This document shows, piece by piece, positions 14,873 to 16,955 of a stretch of DNA of 16,955 bases. A program made the position numbers and the translations under genes. The DNA comes from Chloroflexota bacterium. GTDB lineage: Bacteria; Chloroflexota; UBA6077. The notes under the pieces are model-generated. The model saw only the letters and a list, made by a program, of their open reading frames with translations. It made no database searches and had not been told where the DNA came from. The stretch is from assembly GCA_021806765.1 (NCBI GenBank), contig JAJZQR010000100.1, positions 1-16,955 on the forward strand. Reading direction: 5' to 3'. Every line of letters starts with the position of its first letter. The first letter of the stretch is position 1.

Positions 14873-14881
14873 ATTATAGCA
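14873..14881 (-). promoter_or_regulatory. Extended -10 promoter of the metallo-hydrolase gene
   Basis: On the minus strand TGC-TATAAT combines a perfect -10 hexamer with the TGn extension. Transcription would start near 14866, about 33 bases before the ATG. The -35 position (GACTGG) is weak. This is the best -10 in the window. Confidence 0.7.
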
Positions 14882-15042
14882 TAAGGTAGTTGTAGCCAGT
14901 CCCCCAGCAGCGTCACCTGCCAGCCGTGTTCGTGCTGAGCGGCCTTGACCACGGCTGTTGCGTGTCAGGGGAAGATGAACCAGGGCCCCGATGGACTTCC
15001 CAGCTTTGCTCTAAGTGGATTATGATGTTGCAGGGAGGCGCC

Positions 15043-15777
15043 ATGATGAAGCGATTGCTACTGACCATGGGGCTGGTGCTGCTGCTATCGTCCTCGGAAC
15101 AAGCTCTCGCGGTGGAGGAATGGCCGGGGCAGGAGACCGACGTCTTTGCCGCCGACGTGGGGCTGGATCCCGGCCACAGCAGGGTCGACGTCGGAGCCGC
15201 AGGCGGTGGGCTCAGGGAGTACCAACTGACTCTCTCCACGGCCGAGAGGGTCAAGCAGTTGCTGGAGGAAGAGGGGTTGACGGTGGCTCTGAGCCGTCAG
15301 GACGATCTGCCGTTGACGGCTCTCTCGGACCCGGATCCGACGGAAAGGACCCGGTTGGAACAGGAGGCCAGGATCGCCGCGGTGGGGAGAACCCGGGTCT
15401 ACGTGTCCCTTCACTTTAACGGGCTGGGGGATCCTCGGGTGCGTGGAGCGGAGTGCTACTACAACGCCGGCAACCACGGTGAGGAAAGCAGGTTGCTGGC
15501 CCAGGCGATCGAGGATGGCCTGGTGGGTGAAGTGACGGTGGCCGGCTACGATCTGCCCGACCGGGGTGTGAAAGAGGACCTGTGGGCCGGGAAGCCTTAC
15601 GGCCACTTCTTCAGTCTGAGGGGTGCGGCGCCCAGCGTCCTGGTGGAGAGCATGTTTCTCACCAATCCCCACGAAGCTTTTCTACTGTCCAACGAGGATA
15701 TCCGGGAGGCGGTGGCCAGGGGGATTGCCAGAGGAATAGCGGGTTACCTTCAGCCCTACGCCAACCCCTTGCCGTGA
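15043..15777 (+). CDS. Secreted N-acetylmuramoyl-L-alanine amidase (Amidase_3)
   Basis: 244 residues from the ATG at 15043, chosen because GGGAGG sits 5-6 bases upstream and because the protein then starts with a normal signal peptide (MMKRLLLTMGLVLLLSSS, probable cleavage after ALA at 21-23). An upstream ATG at 14926 would put 39 unlikely residues before it. The Amidase_3 zinc ligands are H45 (LDPGHS), E59 (GLREYQL) and H124 (VSLHFNG), and the catalytic glutamate is E202 (VLVESMFLTNPHE). It would cut the amide bond between MurNAc and L-Ala in peptidoglycan outside the membrane. There is no wall-binding domain such as SH3b, AMIN or LysM; the protein is the catalytic domain alone. It is divergent from the metallo-hydrolase gene. 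I see no convincing promoter. Confidence 0.9.
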   Translation: MMKRLLLTMGLVLLLSSSEQALAVEEWPGQETDVFAADVGLDPGHSRVDVGAAGGGLREYQLTLSTAERVKQLLEEEGLTVALSRQDDLPLTALSDPDPTERTRLEQEARIAAVGRTRVYVSLHFNGLGDPRVRGAECYYNAGNHGEESRLLAQAIEDGLVGEVTVAGYDLPDRGVKEDLWAGKPYGHFFSLRGAAPSVLVESMFLTNPHEAFLLSNEDIREAVARGIARGIAGYLQPYANPLP

Positions 15778-15810
15778 CCGATCACAGGTGGCGCAGGGCA
15801 CGTGGGGCGA

Positions 15811-15892
15811 GCGAGCACAGCCTCGCGGCCACGCTTGTCCCCCGCCGCTCGGCGGCCGGGGAGCGCCCGGCGGCAGGGCAGAGCGCCCTGCC
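15811..15892. repeat. Cluster of four GC-rich hairpins
   Basis: Four short inverted repeats follow one another: GCGAG/CTCGC (15811-15826), CCGCC/GGCGG (15842-15855), GCCGGG/CCCGGC (15855-15871) and GGCAGGGC/GCCCTGCC (15872-15892, 8-bp stem). They fill the gap between the amidase stop and the end of the opposing gene at 15912. They may terminate both transcripts and look like a composite dispersed intergenic repeat. Confidence 0.6.
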
Positions 15893-15911
15893 CCACATCA
15901 GCAACGACGGG

Positions 15912-16400
15912 CTATGCTTCGGGCACCAGCGACCAGTAAGAAGGCAGTTCGTACCTGATGACCCGCCGCTCGGGCTTGGCCGGTCTCGAGGCGCGCGCCC
16001 GATCGCGCCGCTTGATCTCCGCGTAGCTGTTCTGGATCTGTACGATCCGCTTCGCCGGCAGGTTGAAGGCCACGATTCCGGCGTGAACCGGCGTCAAGCT
16101 CGATTCTCTCGTTCGATCGTCGAGCACTCGGAAGGCGGGCAACTCGTGGGGACGGCAGACCTCCAGGGCCTTGTGAAAGGAGTCCAGATTCTCCGGAGTG
16201 TTCTGCTCGTCGAAGACCGCCAGGCTGCAGAGCACTCTCTCCTTCACGCCGCTGGCGTACTCGTCGGCGAAGGCGAGCAAGTCCTCAAGACTCTGGGGGT
16301 CCCGAGCGCAACTCGCCACCAGAGGCATAAGGACATCGCACGGGGCGACGAAGCTGACCGTGCCACGACCATCTATCACGGTGTAACGCATTATGTTCAT
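15912..16400 (-). CDS. Unknown protein cotranscribed with the zincin_2 gene
   Basis: 162 residues, with GAGAGG 9 bases before the ATG at 16400; a second in-frame ATG three codons later (MRYTVIDGRG) may be used instead. It begins 14 bases after the stop of the zincin_2 gene, so the two form an operon. Roughly the first 125 residues look globular, with a mixed alpha/beta pattern (TVIDGRGTVSFVAPC, LEDLLAFADEYASGVKE, HAGIVAFNLPAKRIVQIQ). A short basic segment (KRRDRARASRPAKPERR) precedes a C-terminal end RYELPSYWSLVPEA. There is no signal peptide or membrane segment. I do not recognise the family. The basic stretch could contact nucleic acid or act as a linker; this is a guess. Confidence 0.75.
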   Translation of the reverse strand: MNIMRYTVIDGRGTVSFVAPCDVLMPLVASCARDPQSLEDLLAFADEYASGVKERVLCSLAVFDEQNTPENLDSFHKALEVCRPHELPAFRVLDDRTRESSLTPVHAGIVAFNLPAKRIVQIQNSYAEIKRRDRARASRPAKPERRVIRYELPSYWSLVPEA

Positions 16401-16414
16401 GGCCCGAGGCCTCT

Positions 16415-16955
16415 CTAGGCGGCGCTGTCCATCCGCGCGATCCAGCGCTCCGGGTGCAGGATTTCGTCCATGGTGGGCAGGTTCTCGGGACCTTCGTAGG
16501 CCTGGTTAACGAACTCGATCCCTCTGGCATTGACCACATGGTCGACGAAGATCTCGCCCAGCCGGTACTGGTCCATCTTCATTGACAGCCCGGTGAGCTT
16601 GAGGAACAGCTGCTCCGTCTGGCTTCTCTCCCTCGATCTGGATTCGACGCGCTGCTTTATCCTGTCGAAGTGAGGCATGATCGCCTGACCCACTTCGTTC
16701 ATGACGTGGTTACTGTATCCCTCCAGCAGCGACATGAGAGCTTGGAGCTGTCCCATATAGCGTTGCTGGCGCGGACTCATCACCGACTCCAGGAGGCTTC
16801 TCCCAGCCCTCAGGTTATCCACCATTCGGGTCACGATAGCGGGACCAACACCCCCTCCCGTGGGAGACCTTCGCATCTCTTGAAGAACACAATCCAGATA
16901 GGCCCGCAGGATGTGGTTCATGTAGTCCCGCAGCCGTGAGAAGACTTCGTACTCG
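16415..16955 (-). CDS. Zincin_2 (DUF2342-like) putative metalloprotease, C-terminal part
   Basis: A partial gene that starts beyond the right edge; the frame stays open to base 16955, leaving about 180 residues, so the internal ATG at 16921 is not the real start. The end of the protein matches the C-terminus of the zincin_2 family, annotated as zinc-dependent metalloprotease or coenzyme F420 biosynthesis-associated protein. The typical features are a basic stretch (QRVESRSRERSQ), then FLKLTGLSMKMDQYRLG, FVDHVVNARGIEFVNQAYEG, LPTMDEILHPERWIARM. The HExxH zinc site of the family would lie upstream, outside the window, so activity cannot be judged. The family is best known from Actinobacteria and Chloroflexota. 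The stop is 14 bases before the unknown gene at 16400. Confidence 0.8.
   Translation of the reverse strand, partial: EYEVFSRLRDYMNHILRAYLDCVLQEMRRSPTGGGVGPAIVTRMVDNLRAGRSLLESVMSPRQQRYMGQLQALMSLLEGYSNHVMNEVGQAIMPHFDRIKQRVESRSRERSQTEQLFLKLTGLSMKMDQYRLGEIFVDHVVNARGIEFVNQAYEGPENLPTMDEILHPERWIARMDSAA

Overview
This is a GC-rich bacterial window with sixteen supportable protein genes, no RNA gene that I can recognise, and an unusual number of hairpin-forming sequences between genes. The left edge is the end of a Wood-Ljungdahl (reductive acetyl-CoA) cluster, so the organism is probably an anaerobe. The combination of a bacterial CODH/ACS cluster, a short hybrid-cluster protein, Tat-exported lipoproteins, a zincin_2-family protein and many palindromic intergenic repeats fits an uncultured Chloroflexota lineage best. 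An actinobacterial or clostridial relative is not excluded, and this placement is inference.

Layout. 1-2476 (+): the 3' end of acsC/cdhE (corrinoid iron-sulfur protein large subunit), cooC (nickel-insertion ATPase for CODH/ACS) and acsE (methyl-H4folate:corrinoid protein methyltransferase), closed by a strong terminator hairpin. A heptamer-based hairpin lies between acsC and cooC. 2509-3231 (-): a putative lipoprotein with two equally good start sites. 3232-3532 has no gene but holds a palindromic repeat of about 100 bp. 3533-3838 (+): a small unknown protein. 3920-4171 (-) and 4332-5537 (+): a divergent pair, an excisionase-type HTH protein and a fosmidomycin-resistance-like MFS exporter. 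5623-6936 (-): class III hybrid-cluster protein (Hcp), with a perfect TGTGA-N6-TCACA Crp/Fnr-family site placed exactly where a class II activator should sit. 7171-11268 (+): a promoter, a leader of about 300 nt, then dppA-dppB-dppC, an ABC peptide-type importer without its ATPase genes. 11278-13713 (-): Lon protease, ending 9 bp from dppC. 13951-14139 (+): a 62-residue protein with its own promoter. 14191-14832 (-): an UlaG-like metallo-beta-lactamase-fold hydrolase, separated from the small gene by a perfect 50-bp palindrome. 15043-15777 (+): a secreted N-acetylmuramoyl-L-alanine amidase. 15912-16955 (-): an unknown protein behind the C-terminal part of a zincin_2 (DUF2342-like) protein that runs off the right edge.

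How the genes fit together. AcsE passes the methyl group from methyl-tetrahydrofolate to the corrinoid protein that contains AcsC, and CooC helps load nickel into the CODH/ACS metal clusters. Hcp detoxifies nitric oxide or hydroxylamine, which would protect such metal clusters; its promoter architecture suggests control by an HcpR-type regulator located elsewhere. The remaining genes are housekeeping or envelope functions (Lon, amidase, lipoprotein, peptide uptake, efflux).

I found no CRISPR array, insertion sequence, phage gene or clearly new multi-gene system. The items most worth follow-up are the Hcp control region, the heptamer hairpin, the 50-bp palindrome, the leader upstream of dppA, and the zincin_2/unknown gene pair.
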